NCBI GenBank assembly: GCA_024636835.1
Contig: JAGXGH010000086.1
Span: forward strand, 32,445 to 96,444
Length of the DNA: 64,000 bases
Reading direction: 5' to 3'
Origin: Verrucomicrobiales bacterium
Lineage (GTDB): Bacteria; Verrucomicrobiota; Verrucomicrobiia; Verrucomicrobiales; SLCJ01
The translations under genes and the position numbers were made by a program. The notes beneath the pieces are model-generated. The model saw only the letters and a program-made list of their open reading frames with translations, was not told the DNA's origin and did not search any database. Shown piece after piece: positions 25,837-34,757 of the stretch (the first letter of the stretch is position 1; the number at the start of each line of letters is the position of its first letter).

Positions 25837-27942
25837 CTAGATATAGGGCGTGGACCGAGCCGCTTGAGCTGAAGAAATGGCGGCATCCGCTGCGGACTCC
25901 GCTTGGCGAGCTGCGGACTCTGCACGACTTGCTGCCGACTCTGCTTGCTGTGATGCAGTCTCTGCCTGACGCAAAAGACTCTCAATCTGACCCAAGGCCT
26001 GAGATGCGGTGTCGTGCATCTGTTGTATCTGCTCGGAGCCATTTCTCGCCTCACCGTGGAAGGTCTCGATCTGTTGATACAGGCCTCTCGACTCGCCCAG
26101 CACTCCGTTGATTTCCTCACGCAGCCCCTGAGCAGCACTCAGCACTTCAGCAACACTCTGCTTCAAGCCCTCCGCTTCGTGGAGAGCGTCTTCGACTTTT
26201 GTCCGTCCGGTGGCTGCCGCTTCCGCATCGAGTTTAATTTGTTCGACCTTCTCCTGCCCCAGACTAACAATGGCACTCACCTTCTGTGCCAAGTCCACCT
26301 TCATGTCAGAAACATAAGAGATCGCATCGGCATGCGCCTGTTTGGCACCTGCAAGCTCGTGCTCTGCGGTGGTGGCTGCCGTTTCCGCATGGCTTTCTGA
26401 ACGCTCCGCAGAGGTCTCGGCATGTTCCGCATCAGTCGCAGAGGACTTGGCCTCCGTAGATGATGCGAGAGATGCCGAAGCAGAAGACGCGGATTCCTGG
26501 GCGCTGGTTTGGGATTGCGATGCTGATGATGCCGCCTGGCTTGCCTCCGCTTGCGCACGATCCGACGCCTGACTTGCCTCCTGCGCCTCCGCTTGCGCTC
26601 GACTCGATGCCTGCGTTGCCTCGTTTGCCTCCGCTTGCGCACGGTCAGAGGCCTGCGTCGCTTCCTGCGCTTCCGCTTGAGCGCGATCCGATGATTGGCT
26701 TGCCTCTTGGGCCTCGCGCTCGGCAGTGTCGCTCGCCTGCTCCGCTTTCGCCTGCGCTTGCTCGCTCAGATCTGCCGCAGCCGTTGCCCGTTGTTGTTGT
26801 TCCTCGCTGCTATCAGCGGCAGTCGTCGCCCGCGCCTGTTGTTCCTCACTCTGATCCGCTGCGGCCGTCGCCCGTTGTTGTTGTTCTTCACTAACATCAG
26901 CCGCCGCCGTGGCACGCTGTTGTTGTTCTTCCGAGACATCAGCCGCAGCTGTGGCTCGTGCCTGTTGTTCTTCGGAAACATCTGCTGCCGCCGTGGCTCG
27001 CTGTTGCTGCTCTTCGGAATGATCCGCAGCCGTCGTTGCGCGGGCCTGCTGTTCTTCACTGGTGTCCGCTGCCGTTGTCGCCCGTTGTTGCTGCTCCTCA
27101 CTGGTATCCGCCGCTGTCGTCGCCCGGTGTTGTTCATCTTCCGCCGCACGGGCTGCCGTGTCCGCCGCCTTATGCTCATCCTCTGCCAAGCGTGCCGCCG
27201 TTTCAGCCTCGCCACGCGCCGCATCCGCCGCGCCAGCCGAATGTTCCGCATCGGCCCTCGATGAAGCTGCGGCGTCAGCCGAGGCATCCGCCTCACCCGC
27301 CGATTGATTCGCCGCCGTCGCACTGTGCCCGGCCTCACCCGCTGACTGCCCGGCGATATCGGCACTGTGCCCCGCATCGGTGGCGCTCTGGCTCGTAGCC
27401 TCGCTGTCGGCATGCGCCTGATCCCGGAAATGTCCCGACTCCGCAGCCGCCGACTCCGCCTGATGGGAGGATTGCTCAGCCTCTGATGACGCCGACTCCG
27501 CCACACGTGCCGCGACTCCCGCCGAAGCAGAAAATCCCTCGGCCTCAGTTTGAGCGGCATCGGCACTAGCCGAACTCTCCTGCGCTTGAGCTGCAGCACC
27601 TTGGGCTTCTGTCGCAGATCCCTGAGCTTCCGTTGCCGACGCCTCTGCTTGATGTGCCGCCCCGCTTGCCTCACCCACCGAAGCCTGCGCTTGGGCCGCA
27701 GCATCCGAGGCATCGTCGGCAGACGCTCTGGCTTCACCCGCAGACGCCGAAGCCTCACCGGCGGAAGCGTCTGTCGCACTTGCTTGCGCGGCTGCTTCGC
27801 CGGCACTCATCTTTGCGTCCTCGCTCGCTGCAGCGGCTTCATCAGCGGATTGCTGGGCTAGACGAGCCGATCCTGCTGCCTCCTCGGCAGCAAGTTGATC
27901 GTCAGTTAAGGATGGTGGCGGTGTGGTATCATCGGCTGGCAT
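25837..27942 (-). CDS. Ala/Ser/Glu-rich 14-residue-repeat helical protein
   Basis: 701 residues of very low complexity, mostly Ala, Ser, Glu, Gln, Asp. Residues ~260-390 are repeats close to EEQQQRATTAADTS (14 residues, two heptads), and residues ~400-470 are repeats like EATQASDRAQAEAQ. The last ~150 residues are less repetitive (VEDALHEAEGLKQSV, GLREEINGVLGESRGL). There is no signal peptide and no membrane helix. Such proteins are expected to form long amphipathic helices or coiled coils. Its position between the dynamin-like gene and paralogue 2 suggests a scaffold or client for that group. The 42-bp DNA periodicity makes length variation by recombination likely. Confidence 0.8.
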   Translation of the reverse strand: MPADDTTPPPSLTDDQLAAEEAAGSARLAQQSADEAAAASEDAKMSAGEAAAQASATDASAGEASASAGEARASADDASDAAAQAQASVGEASGAAHQAEASATEAQGSATEAQGAAAQAQESSASADAAQTEAEGFSASAGVAARVAESASSEAEQSSHQAESAAAESGHFRDQAHADSEATSQSATDAGHSADIAGQSAGEAGHSATAANQSAGEADASADAAASSRADAEHSAGAADAARGEAETAARLAEDEHKAADTAARAAEDEQHRATTAADTSEEQQQRATTAADTSEEQQARATTAADHSEEQQQRATAAADVSEEQQARATAAADVSEEQQQRATAAADVSEEQQQRATAAADQSEEQQARATTAADSSEEQQQRATAAADLSEQAQAKAEQASDTAEREAQEASQSSDRAQAEAQEATQASDRAQAEANEATQASSRAQAEAQEASQASDRAQAEASQAASSASQSQTSAQESASSASASLASSTEAKSSATDAEHAETSAERSESHAETAATTAEHELAGAKQAHADAISYVSDMKVDLAQKVSAIVSLGQEKVEQIKLDAEAAATGRTKVEDALHEAEGLKQSVAEVLSAAQGLREEINGVLGESRGLYQQIETFHGEARNGSEQIQQMHDTASQALGQIESLLRQAETASQQAESAASRAESAARQAESAADAAISSAQAARSTPYI
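26770..27130 (-). repeat. Tandem 42-bp coding repeats in the Ala-rich gene
   Basis: The minus strand encodes about nine copies of a 14-residue unit (EEQQxRATxAADxS). Codons for Ala and Gln vary between copies, so the array is not freshly amplified. Confidence 0.8.
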
Positions 27943-28270
27943 AGGACTCTTGTGTTAGTAGTTTTTGCTTAAATGATCAAAAAACATAACCTTGTTACCC
28001 TAAATGACCTGCTCGGTCACGGTTAAAAGCCGTTTAATTACACAAAACAGCAGCAGATCTCACGCCAAAGCAGCATCCAATCGCCTGCGTTGAGCGATAT
28101 CGAGCGCTCCAGAACTTTCACCTCGCGCTCATAATGGCACCGCCGCAAGCCCATTGACCATTGGCACTTGACCAATGACAGCACCGGAAGATCCAACTCC
28201 CGACCTGCCATAGACTCCCAAGCCACCATCAATTTCCCGCACAATCCCTTAGACCACCCACCGGTGCCCC
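27943..28270. other. Intergenic region upstream of the Ala-rich gene
   Basis: No gene is supported; the minus ORF at 28038-28301 has no coding features. A 6-bp dyad (CATTGG and CCAATG) occurs near 28155-28175. The promoter of the Ala-rich gene is presumably here. Confidence 0.5.
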
Positions 28271-30751
28271 CTAGCCCCCACCACCGCACACCAATACACA
28301 CCGAAAGCCGCGGTTACTGCCGCGGTAATCGGGGATAGTGCGATGGCGGAGGGAAGACAAGAACCAGTGCTGATCGTGGTAATCCCAGCCACCCCCGCGC
28401 AGCACGCGGCGTTTCCGATCACCACTAAACCAGTCCTCGCACCACTCCAACACATTACCCCCCATGTCATGTAGTCCGTATTTGTTTGCCTTGTAGCTTC
28501 CCACAGGCGCCACCCTGGCATGGGCATCACGATGTCCGGAAATTAGTGTCCAATTCCACGGCCAACTTCCCACTTTCGCCTCACTTCCCGCATAGTTCCC
28601 ATCGTCACTTTTCGGCGGATAGTTGTTCCCCCACGGATACACACCTGCGATCTCTTGATCTTTGCTTTTCGGCGTGCCGGAGGCGCTCTCGTTTAACCCT
28701 ACTGCCACACTCCACTCGTGATCGGATGGTAAGCGGTATTCTTGATCACTGCGAATACGCCCCGCTTTGCGCTCACGCTCGGTCAGCCATTTGCAAAATG
28801 CCTTCGCATCGTTCCAACTCACTCCGCACAAGGCGTAATCTGGCCCCTGGGCATGTCCCGGACTCTTCCATGTCCGGCCCACTTGCACGAAACCCGCCTC
28901 ATATCCCTCTTTGTGATCAAGGGAATACATCCCACTCGTCGCATCATACCCCGTCTCCTTCACAAACGTCTCAAAGTCCTTCACCCGCGTCTCGTAAACA
29001 CTGAACAATACGCCATTACTCCCGGCTGGCACGAACTTCATTCCGAGGTCGTTGGTATAAGGCTTTCCTGCCAGTGGATAGGGAATTTTCTTTAACACGG
29101 GACTGGCCGTCGCCGTCTTTCCTTTCATCACCTCCACACGCAGCTCGGCGACCTCATACCCCTGCTTCTCCACCTCAATCACATGCACACCAGTCGGCAC
29201 TTCAACTTCCAGCGGAGTCACTCCCAGTTCCTTCCCTCCCACACCACGCACCATGGCACCAGCAGGCTCGCTCACCACTTTCATCCGTCCTTGCGAAAAC
29301 TCCCACACACCTTTCCCTGTTTTCCCGTTCGCCACTTCTACCTGCGTCTTCCCATCTGGCCAGCCCTCGCGCTTAAACACCACTTCATAAGTCCCGACAG
29401 GCTGTTCATCCAAACTCAGCGGTGTCTTGCCTAACAGCTTCTCACCTCCACCAACAACCTGGTAAACCGACATCCCCGAAGGCACACTGACCAGCTCCAA
29501 GGTTCCCTGACCGAACTCCCAATCCACCTCTTCTTTGAGGTCACGCGCCACCGTCAGTCGACGTTTGTAATCCGGCCAACTGGAACGCTTCATCACCACC
29601 TCGTATTCGCCCGTTGGTAAGTCCGCCTCCACTCCGGGTGTCCGCCCGCTGCGCGGCTCGAACTCGCGATCACTCTTCACATCGCTGGACACCTGCGTGA
29701 GTTCGTAGCTCATCCCCTCAGGCGTGCTTTTCACCAAGACCGCGCCTTCGCTGCGGTTCAAACGCAGCGGCCCCATTACCGTGGTGTCATCTTTACGCAC
29801 CACCGCCGTCTGCGTCACGGGGTCGTAACCTTTCTTCTCTATCACCACCTCATACCTTCCCAGCTTCAAGTCCACGTAATTGGCAGGGCTCAGCTCTTCG
29901 CCTTTACCACTCAAGCGTATCGTCGCACCACCGGGTTCGGTTTTGACCACCACCGCACCTCTCGCATTAGTCAGCAACTTCTCCAACCTCGCCACTGCTT
30001 CATTGGCTTCGACATTGTCTGCATCCAGAGACGCGGCTTTGCCATACAACTCGAAGGCCTCACCCCACTCATCCTGACCTTGCGCGATGCGCGCCTGCAC
30101 TAGCAAACGTTCGACTTCACGATCTCGCTCTGCCAAAGCGCGGGCATTTTCTGCCTCAATTTTCTCCAGCGCTGTCTTCACCCGCTTTTCGCCATCGAGT
30201 GCTTCTTTCCAGCTCGGTTTTAACGACAAGGCTTCCGCATAAACCTCGGCCGCCTCGTCCCAACTCTCGGACTTTTCGTGCACCATACCTTGCTGAACTA
30301 AACGCGCTGCCATCTCACGCTTGGGATTCTCCATCCCAAACCACCAGCCAGCTCCCGCTCCACACATCAGCAACACCAATACAATAGCGACAAGAATCTC
30401 TTTTCCATTCCTCGAGCCAGGCGATTTCGAACGGCTTGCGCTCGCTCGCTTCGACGTAGCTACCGCATCCTTGTCTTCTTCGGATGGTGATGGTTGGGGA
30501 TCGCTCTCGACAGAACCGAAATCAGGACGGAGCATCGGGAGTTCACCGCCATCCGCCGCCAGTTCGATCGTTTCAATCGCCTCATCGAGCTTTGTTAGAG
30601 TATCCCTATATTTCGCCTTCAGACCAGGCGTTGGAGCCTTTGCCAGCTTTTCCTCAAGCCGCCCTTGAAGACGCCGATACGCCTCATGGCGCTCCACTTC
30701 ATCAGCCCCCTCGGAAACCCCGAGCATTGCATAAGCATCCTTCAAATTCAT
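28271..30751 (-). CDS. Membrane protein: J-like head, TM, TPR-like, PEGA x4, FGE-like domain (paralogue 2)
   Basis: About 826 residues from the ATG at 30751 (MNLKDAYAMLGVSEGAD), the start that matches paralogue 1. The order is as in paralogue 1: J-like head without HPD, a membrane helix (ILVAIVLVLLMCGAGAGWW), TPR-like helices, then four PEGA-type repeats, one more than the paralogue (the extra ones around SVPSGMSVYQVV and SEPAGAMVRGVG). It ends with an FGE/SUMF1-like domain (MGGNVLEWCEDWF, VLRGGGWDY, NRGFRCVLV). The PEGA region is nearly identical in DNA to that of paralogue 1, while the ends differ. It is the most upstream gene of the Hsp70 cluster. Confidence 0.8.
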   Translation of the reverse strand: MNLKDAYAMLGVSEGADEVERHEAYRRLQGRLEEKLAKAPTPGLKAKYRDTLTKLDEAIETIELAADGGELPMLRPDFGSVESDPQPSPSEEDKDAVATSKRASASRSKSPGSRNGKEILVAIVLVLLMCGAGAGWWFGMENPKREMAARLVQQGMVHEKSESWDEAAEVYAEALSLKPSWKEALDGEKRVKTALEKIEAENARALAERDREVERLLVQARIAQGQDEWGEAFELYGKAASLDADNVEANEAVARLEKLLTNARGAVVVKTEPGGATIRLSGKGEELSPANYVDLKLGRYEVVIEKKGYDPVTQTAVVRKDDTTVMGPLRLNRSEGAVLVKSTPEGMSYELTQVSSDVKSDREFEPRSGRTPGVEADLPTGEYEVVMKRSSWPDYKRRLTVARDLKEEVDWEFGQGTLELVSVPSGMSVYQVVGGGEKLLGKTPLSLDEQPVGTYEVVFKREGWPDGKTQVEVANGKTGKGVWEFSQGRMKVVSEPAGAMVRGVGGKELGVTPLEVEVPTGVHVIEVEKQGYEVAELRVEVMKGKTATASPVLKKIPYPLAGKPYTNDLGMKFVPAGSNGVLFSVYETRVKDFETFVKETGYDATSGMYSLDHKEGYEAGFVQVGRTWKSPGHAQGPDYALCGVSWNDAKAFCKWLTERERKAGRIRSDQEYRLPSDHEWSVAVGLNESASGTPKSKDQEIAGVYPWGNNYPPKSDDGNYAGSEAKVGSWPWNWTLISGHRDAHARVAPVGSYKANKYGLHDMGGNVLEWCEDWFSGDRKRRVLRGGGWDYHDQHWFLSSLRHRTIPDYRGSNRGFRCVLVCGGGG

Positions 30752-30913
30752 CACCCGAAAATCAAGCGGCAATCAAAAGCACATAGCAACTCAAAAAGTC
30801 TTGAATCTCGCTCTCGCCCTAAGCCGAGCTTTGAGGTTGATCGGACAACTTCCAAAAACACAAAAAAATCCTACGCCTCCATTTCTGGAGGTAGTCGGAT
30901 GATTGCTAGAAAA

Positions 30914-30995
30914 TACTCAGAACAGGACTCGAACCTGCACGGGTCACCCCACTGGTGCCTAAAACCAGCGCGTCTACCAATTCCGCCATCTGAGC
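30914..30995 (-). tRNA. tRNA-Leu (UAG anticodon)
   Basis: The minus strand folds as a leucine tRNA: acceptor GCTCAGA pairs with TCTGAGT, there is a D-arm GGCGGAATTGGTAGACGC, an anticodon stem CTGGT/ACCAG with loop TTTAGGC (anticodon TAG), a GGG-GTGA-CCC variable arm, and T-arm GTTCGAGTC. CCA is not encoded (TTT follows the discriminator A). Confidence 0.92.
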
Positions 30996-31063
30996 AACGG
31001 GAAGGCACCACCATTACTCCGCAGAAGGATCAATGCAAGCGCATCTGTGCAGACAATTTCTGA

Positions 31064-31573
31064 TTATTCTGAAGCGTTGTAAGCTTTGTGAAACAGCCGT
31101 CGATGAAATCTAGGGAGGTATTGTTTTTGGCCGCACCACGTAAAACCTTCGGTCACGTGGCTTGTCGGCGGAGAAAAGACGCAAAAAACCGGCACCAGCG
31201 CTACCGCTTGCGACCAATGCCTATTGCTCAATGCCCAATGCCTTTTTTTTACCATGAAGAGCATGAGGAACATGAAGCTTGGGTTGTGTTTTTAACCAGA
31301 AGGGCTGGAAGGACAAGAAAGGGTTAAAGGGAGTGATTCCGGTTTTCTGTAGCGGTGGCTTTGTAAGCGTCGGAGGGTGATAGGGGAAACAGAGGGACGT
31401 TCGTTCGGCGCTTGCAAAGCGTCCGCTACAGGGAATCCAAATTCCGCGCTTCACGTAATGAATACCATCGGAGGTGTGATGGCATAATGCGGCTGAGCAT
31501 GCCTCCTGCCTCCCATTTTTTTGCGCCTTTTGTGCCTTTTTGCGGCTAAATTTCAGGCATTCGCCCTCCCCAC
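31064..31573. other. Intergenic region with dispersed and inverted repeats
   Basis: No gene is supported. It holds an ATTGCTCAATGCCCAATGCC-like tandem at about 31223-31242, an ACCATGAAGAGCATGAGGAA-type element at 31250-31320, an inverted repeat at 31347-31431, and a CCCATTTTTTTGCGCCTTTT-type element at 31516-31550. The two elements recur together at about 56905-57035. Confidence 0.6.
31347..31431. repeat. Imperfect inverted repeat (23-bp arms)
   Basis: 31347-31369 and 31409-31431 are inverted copies matching at about 20 of 23 positions (CTGTAGCGG-x-GGCTTTG against CGCTTGCAAAGCG). The spacer is 39 bp. It may be a REP/MITE-like unit. Confidence 0.65.
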
Positions 31574-31606
31574 AAAAAAGCCTCTCCGAGTTAACGAAGA
31601 GGCTTT
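31574..31606 (-). terminator. Terminator of tRNA-Leu (CAG)
   Basis: On the minus strand AAAGCCTCT and AGAGGCTTT form a 9-bp stem followed by TTTTTTG, 25 bp after the tRNA end. Confidence 0.8.
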
Positions 31607-31630
31607 GCTCACTCGCAATGAGTGAAAAAG

Positions 31631-31716
31631 TGGTGCTCACGAGAAGAGTCGAACTTCCACGGGATTGCTCCCACCAGATTCTGAGTCTGGCGCGTCTACC
31701 ATTCCGCCACGTGAGC
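31631..31716 (-). tRNA. tRNA-Leu (CAG anticodon)
   Basis: The minus strand folds as a leucine tRNA: acceptor GCTCACG with CGTGAGC, anticodon stem CCAGA/TCTGG with loop CTCAGAA (anticodon CAG), variable arm GGGAGCAATCCC, T-arm GTTCGACTC. The 3' CCA is encoded, unlike in the tRNA-Leu at 30914-30995. Confidence 0.92.
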
Positions 31717-32133
31717 ACATGGGATAGGAGTGAAACAAACAGTATTCCCACTCGGAATCAAACGGTATTTTGTGCGCTATTAAGTAATTCTGCGGAGTTC
31801 ACGACGCCTTAGTGAGACTTCGCCAACCACCCAGACTGGCGGGACACCAGCGCTCATTGAGTGCACAAAATCGCGAACGCTTGAAAAACGTTCCTCCCTG
31901 CATTGTGCGAATGGAGCATGAACACTCCTGTCCATTGAGTGCGCTGTGGCATCAGGCGCGCGCACGATTTACGGCGACTCCAAAACGCACCGAACCTTCA
32001 GGAGTGTCGGTTCTCCGAGTGTGTGAATCACGCCACCTCCTAACGGGAGGGACGATTTCCACATCGCCCCTAACTTTCCTTCGCCACCACCCAATCGCGA
32101 GGGGCGCAGCCCTTATACGCGACGCGACCGCAC
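31717..32133. other. Intergenic region, no gene seen
   Basis: About 415 bases between tRNA-Leu (CAG) and the rplS terminator. Short ORFs on both strands (e.g. minus 31780-31965) have no features I trust. The sequence is GC-rich with CGAACGCTTGAAAAACGTTC as a local imperfect dyad near 31876-31896. It may be another dispersed repeat, but no second copy is in the window. Confidence 0.4.
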
Positions 32134-32168
32134 AAAAAAATGCCCGACCACCGGAGCAGTCGGGCATT
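32134..32168 (-). terminator. Terminator of rplS
   Basis: On the minus strand ATGCCCGAC and GTCGGGCAT form a 9-bp stem followed by a TTTTTTT run, 20 bp after the rplS stop. Confidence 0.88.
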
Positions 32169-32187
32169 GGAAAATTGTTCGTTCGCC

Positions 32188-32556
32188 TTACTTCGTTGGC
32201 TTGGCGACGCGGGCTGCGGCCTTCACGGTGGTCGCTGCTTTACCAACACGGTTACGAAGGTAGTGAAGACGTGCACGACGGACTTTGCCGCGGGCGGTGA
32301 CTTCGATCTTCGCGATACGTGGAGTATGAATGGGGAAGGTGCGCTCAACGCCTTCACCGCTGGAAATCTTACGAACGGTGAACGCTTTGTTCACAGACGC
32401 TCCTTTGGTGGCGATCACGATACCAGCAAACATCTGGATACGCTCTTTGCCACCCTCAACCACACGGCAATGGACTTTTACGGTATCACCAACGTCGAAT
32501 GTTGGAATATCGCTCTTCAACTGCTCTTGCTCGATCTTGTTAATTATGGTGCTCAT
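32188..32556 (-). CDS. rplS: 50S ribosomal protein L19
   Basis: About 122 residues from the ATG at 32556 (a GTG two codons earlier is possible). The L19 core is clear: [32 protein letters not shown], then [18 protein letters not shown] and [16 protein letters not shown]. The tail is Ala/Lys-rich. L19 sits at the interface of the 30S and 50S subunits. It stands alone here, without rpsP, rimM or trmD, and has its own strong terminator. An AGGAGG lies about 24 bp upstream of the ATG, rather far, which slightly favours the GTG start. Confidence 0.96.
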   Translation of the reverse strand: MSTIINKIEQEQLKSDIPTFDVGDTVKVHCRVVEGGKERIQMFAGIVIATKGASVNKAFTVRKISSGEGVERTFPIHTPRIAKIEVTARGKVRRARLHYLRNRVGKAATTVKAAARVAKPTK

Positions 32557-32673
32557 TGCCACGAAAAGTTAGAAATAATACCTCCTACCTATGCGGAGGG
32601 CAGCACTCCTACGCTCAATTCGAGGAGAACGCAAAAGATTTTTCAGCACATTCTCTAGAGAATTTTTCATCTA

Positions 32674-33840
32674 TCACTGATGATCTAAAGCCATCTCCAG
32701 CAACCGATTACGCTGAATCTTACCCAAATCCGACCGTGGAAAAGCTCTCACAAAAATGACTTCAGTGAGCCTTTCTACCGGAAGTATTTCACTTTTGTTA
32801 AATAAATCGAGCCACTCGGCAGCATTGGTTTGTCCCTTTTCGGCCATCATCACAGGGCGGCATCCCATGCGATCGTCAGGAATCGCCACTACCGCGACGG
32901 ACTCCACGTCCCCTCCACGTCCTCTCACCTGGCGGTGCAGCACGGCCTCCAATCTCTGAAGAGAAACCAACTCGCCGAGAACCTTGATAAAATCATCCAC
33001 CCGTCCGCATGGACGTAGAAACGTTTTGCCGCCCTCTTGAAGAATTTCCACCCGATCGCGGGTGGTGAACCAACCAGCGTCATCTAGAGGCGAGCGAAGC
33101 GAAAACTCTCCGCCAACGCAGCGCTCCAACCAACCGCTAAACAACGCACCGCCACGTATCTGTAGTGTGGAAGATCCATCTACCCGCACGTCCCACCCAT
33201 TAATCACTTCCATCCCACCGTTTTCACCAGGAAGTTCCGTCGCAATTTGGGAAGCTGATTCCGTCATACCGAAGGACGAGAGTATCGGCCATCCGAGATT
33301 GAGCGCGCGACGTTTCATCTCATCATCCAGCGCCCCACCACCGACAACCACCCCTCGCAGAGAGTCGGGCGAATTAGACTCGCTGGCGACCAAGTCATAC
33401 ACTTGCGTAGGCACCAAGGATGCCCAGTGCACAGTTTCCTCGGCACATGCATTCCGAAATTTCTCCGCAGACCATTTCCCTTCCCATGGAATCACCACGC
33501 CTCCAGAAATCGACGCCCGCAGATAAACCCCTGCCCCGCCCACATGGCCTACCGGTAATGGGCAAATCCAACGGTCTCCACGTTCTACACGCAAATGCCG
33601 ACACACGGATTCCGCCGAAAATCTCAAGGCCTTTTTTGTCAGCACCACCCACCTCGGTGCCCCTGTCGTGCCAGAAGTAGCAAACGCCACTACTGATTGA
33701 CCTAAACCCGCCATCGCCAACAAGGCGTCTGCGACTTCCACCGGCAATGTCCTGCCCGAAGGCAAACCCACTGCACAACCCGAATCCAAAAACTTCGGAT
33801 CGAGCAAAGCCTCAGGTGATAGTTCTACAATGGCTTCCAC
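32674..33840 (-). CDS. menE: o-Succinylbenzoate--CoA ligase
   Basis: 388 residues, shorter than typical AMP-binding enzymes but normal for compact MenE. The AMP-binding P-loop is FATSGTTGAPRWVVLTKKAL (near residue 55). SSFGMTESASQIA and DRVEILQEGGKTFLRPCGRVDDFIK correspond to the A5 and A7/A8 motifs, and the C-terminus has the lysine-bearing loop (FPRSDLGKIQRNRL). It activates o-succinylbenzoate with ATP and CoA. It overlaps the end of menC by 16 bp. Confidence 0.9.
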   Translation of the reverse strand: MEAIVELSPEALLDPKFLDSGCAVGLPSGRTLPVEVADALLAMAGLGQSVVAFATSGTTGAPRWVVLTKKALRFSAESVCRHLRVERGDRWICPLPVGHVGGAGVYLRASISGGVVIPWEGKWSAEKFRNACAEETVHWASLVPTQVYDLVASESNSPDSLRGVVVGGGALDDEMKRRALNLGWPILSSFGMTESASQIATELPGENGGMEVINGWDVRVDGSSTLQIRGGALFSGWLERCVGGEFSLRSPLDDAGWFTTRDRVEILQEGGKTFLRPCGRVDDFIKVLGELVSLQRLEAVLHRQVRGRGGDVESVAVVAIPDDRMGCRPVMMAEKGQTNAAEWLDLFNKSEILPVERLTEVIFVRAFPRSDLGKIQRNRLLEMALDHQ

Positions 33841-34757
33841 GGGATCTCTTCAAGCAGATCATCGAACCCAAGACCAGTCCCATTTGGCGCACAAAGACGG
33901 CCATCGTTCATCTCAACCCTATCAAAGAAGGGATCCGCCTCAAACAAACTATGCGTCGCCAGGCCGTGAAACATATCCGCACGAAGATCAAATTGACGTA
34001 ATCGCGCGCATTCGTAAGCGGCATACATTTGCCCGAGAGCATGGTCCATATAACTCGTCACCACCAGTCGCCGATCGCTTCGCTCGCTCTGTAAAATCAG
34101 ATCGATGTCCTCCAGCGCGGGTTTAATCACCGCCACATCGTAACCGTGCTTGGCGCTTTTTTGCGAACGATCCATCGCCAACGGCAGCCCCTCGTCCATC
34201 ATCAATCTCCAATCGACTTTATCGAATGGACAAGGATCCTCGATAAAATCGATCACCTCTTTCTCTATCGTCTTCAACGACTTCCACCAAGACACCAGAA
34301 TCCTCGCATTCCCCGTGCCGTTGAAGTCCAGGCGCACCCGTTGAAAATTCTCATTCGCCTTGGCCAGCAGATCTCTCATACGAAGCATACGGCTACCATC
34401 GACTTTCACCTTCACCACGGAAAAACCGGCAACCGTTTCCCAGTCGTCCCCAGAGAGATGGCCATGACACACAGGCATCTCCAAACTTTCGAAGAGTGAT
34501 CGTTGAGCCTTTCGTGCCTCTCCGTCGAGAGCTGCACATTGTAGAGCTCGCTGCGCTAACACTAAAGGATAGCCGTTGCGCAGTTGATTCAACTCTTCCT
34601 CCAAGGTTGCATCGCCCAACTCTGGCCACGGGTTGATACACCCGTATCCGTGCCCGGCTTTAATCAACGCACCACGCACTTCGTGACGCGCGGTCTTCGC
34701 ATTCAGTGATGCGCGAGAGCGAAGACAATACTCCCAATAAAAGATGGAGGAATTCAT
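33825..34757 (-). CDS. menC: o-Succinylbenzoate synthase (enolase superfamily)
   Basis: 310 residues from the ATG at 34757 (MNSSIFYWEYCLRSR). Enolase-superfamily active-site elements are in order: the KxK lysine motif in VVKVKVD, metal ligands in RLDFNG, FIEDP and AMDRS, then the second lysine in VIKP. It dehydrates SHCHC to o-succinylbenzoate. Sequence is divergent from E. coli MenC, but the residues and coupling to menE make the call firm. Confidence 0.88.
   Translation of the reverse strand: MNSSIFYWEYCLRSRASLNAKTARHEVRGALIKAGHGYGCINPWPELGDATLEEELNQLRNGYPLVLAQRALQCAALDGEARKAQRSLFESLEMPVCHGHLSGDDWETVAGFSVVKVKVDGSRMLRMRDLLAKANENFQRVRLDFNGTGNARILVSWWKSLKTIEKEVIDFIEDPCPFDKVDWRLMMDEGLPLAMDRSQKSAKHGYDVAVIKPALEDIDLILQSERSDRRLVVTSYMDHALGQMYAAYECARLRQFDLRADMFHGLATHSLFEADPFFDRVEMNDGRLCAPNGTGLGFDDLLEEIPWKPL

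Noticed and set aside
26770..27130. Possible CRISPR-like array
   Set aside because: Repeats are coding 42-bp units without unique spacers; no cas genes.
26766..27806. 346-residue Arg-rich minus ORF in the Ala-rich gene
   Set aside because: Out-of-frame reading of the 42-bp repeats; composition (Arg/Pro) is an artefact.
32650..32663. ATTCTCTAGAGAAT palindrome after menE
   Set aside because: T-run is on the strand opposite to menE, so not its terminator; too short to claim a function.
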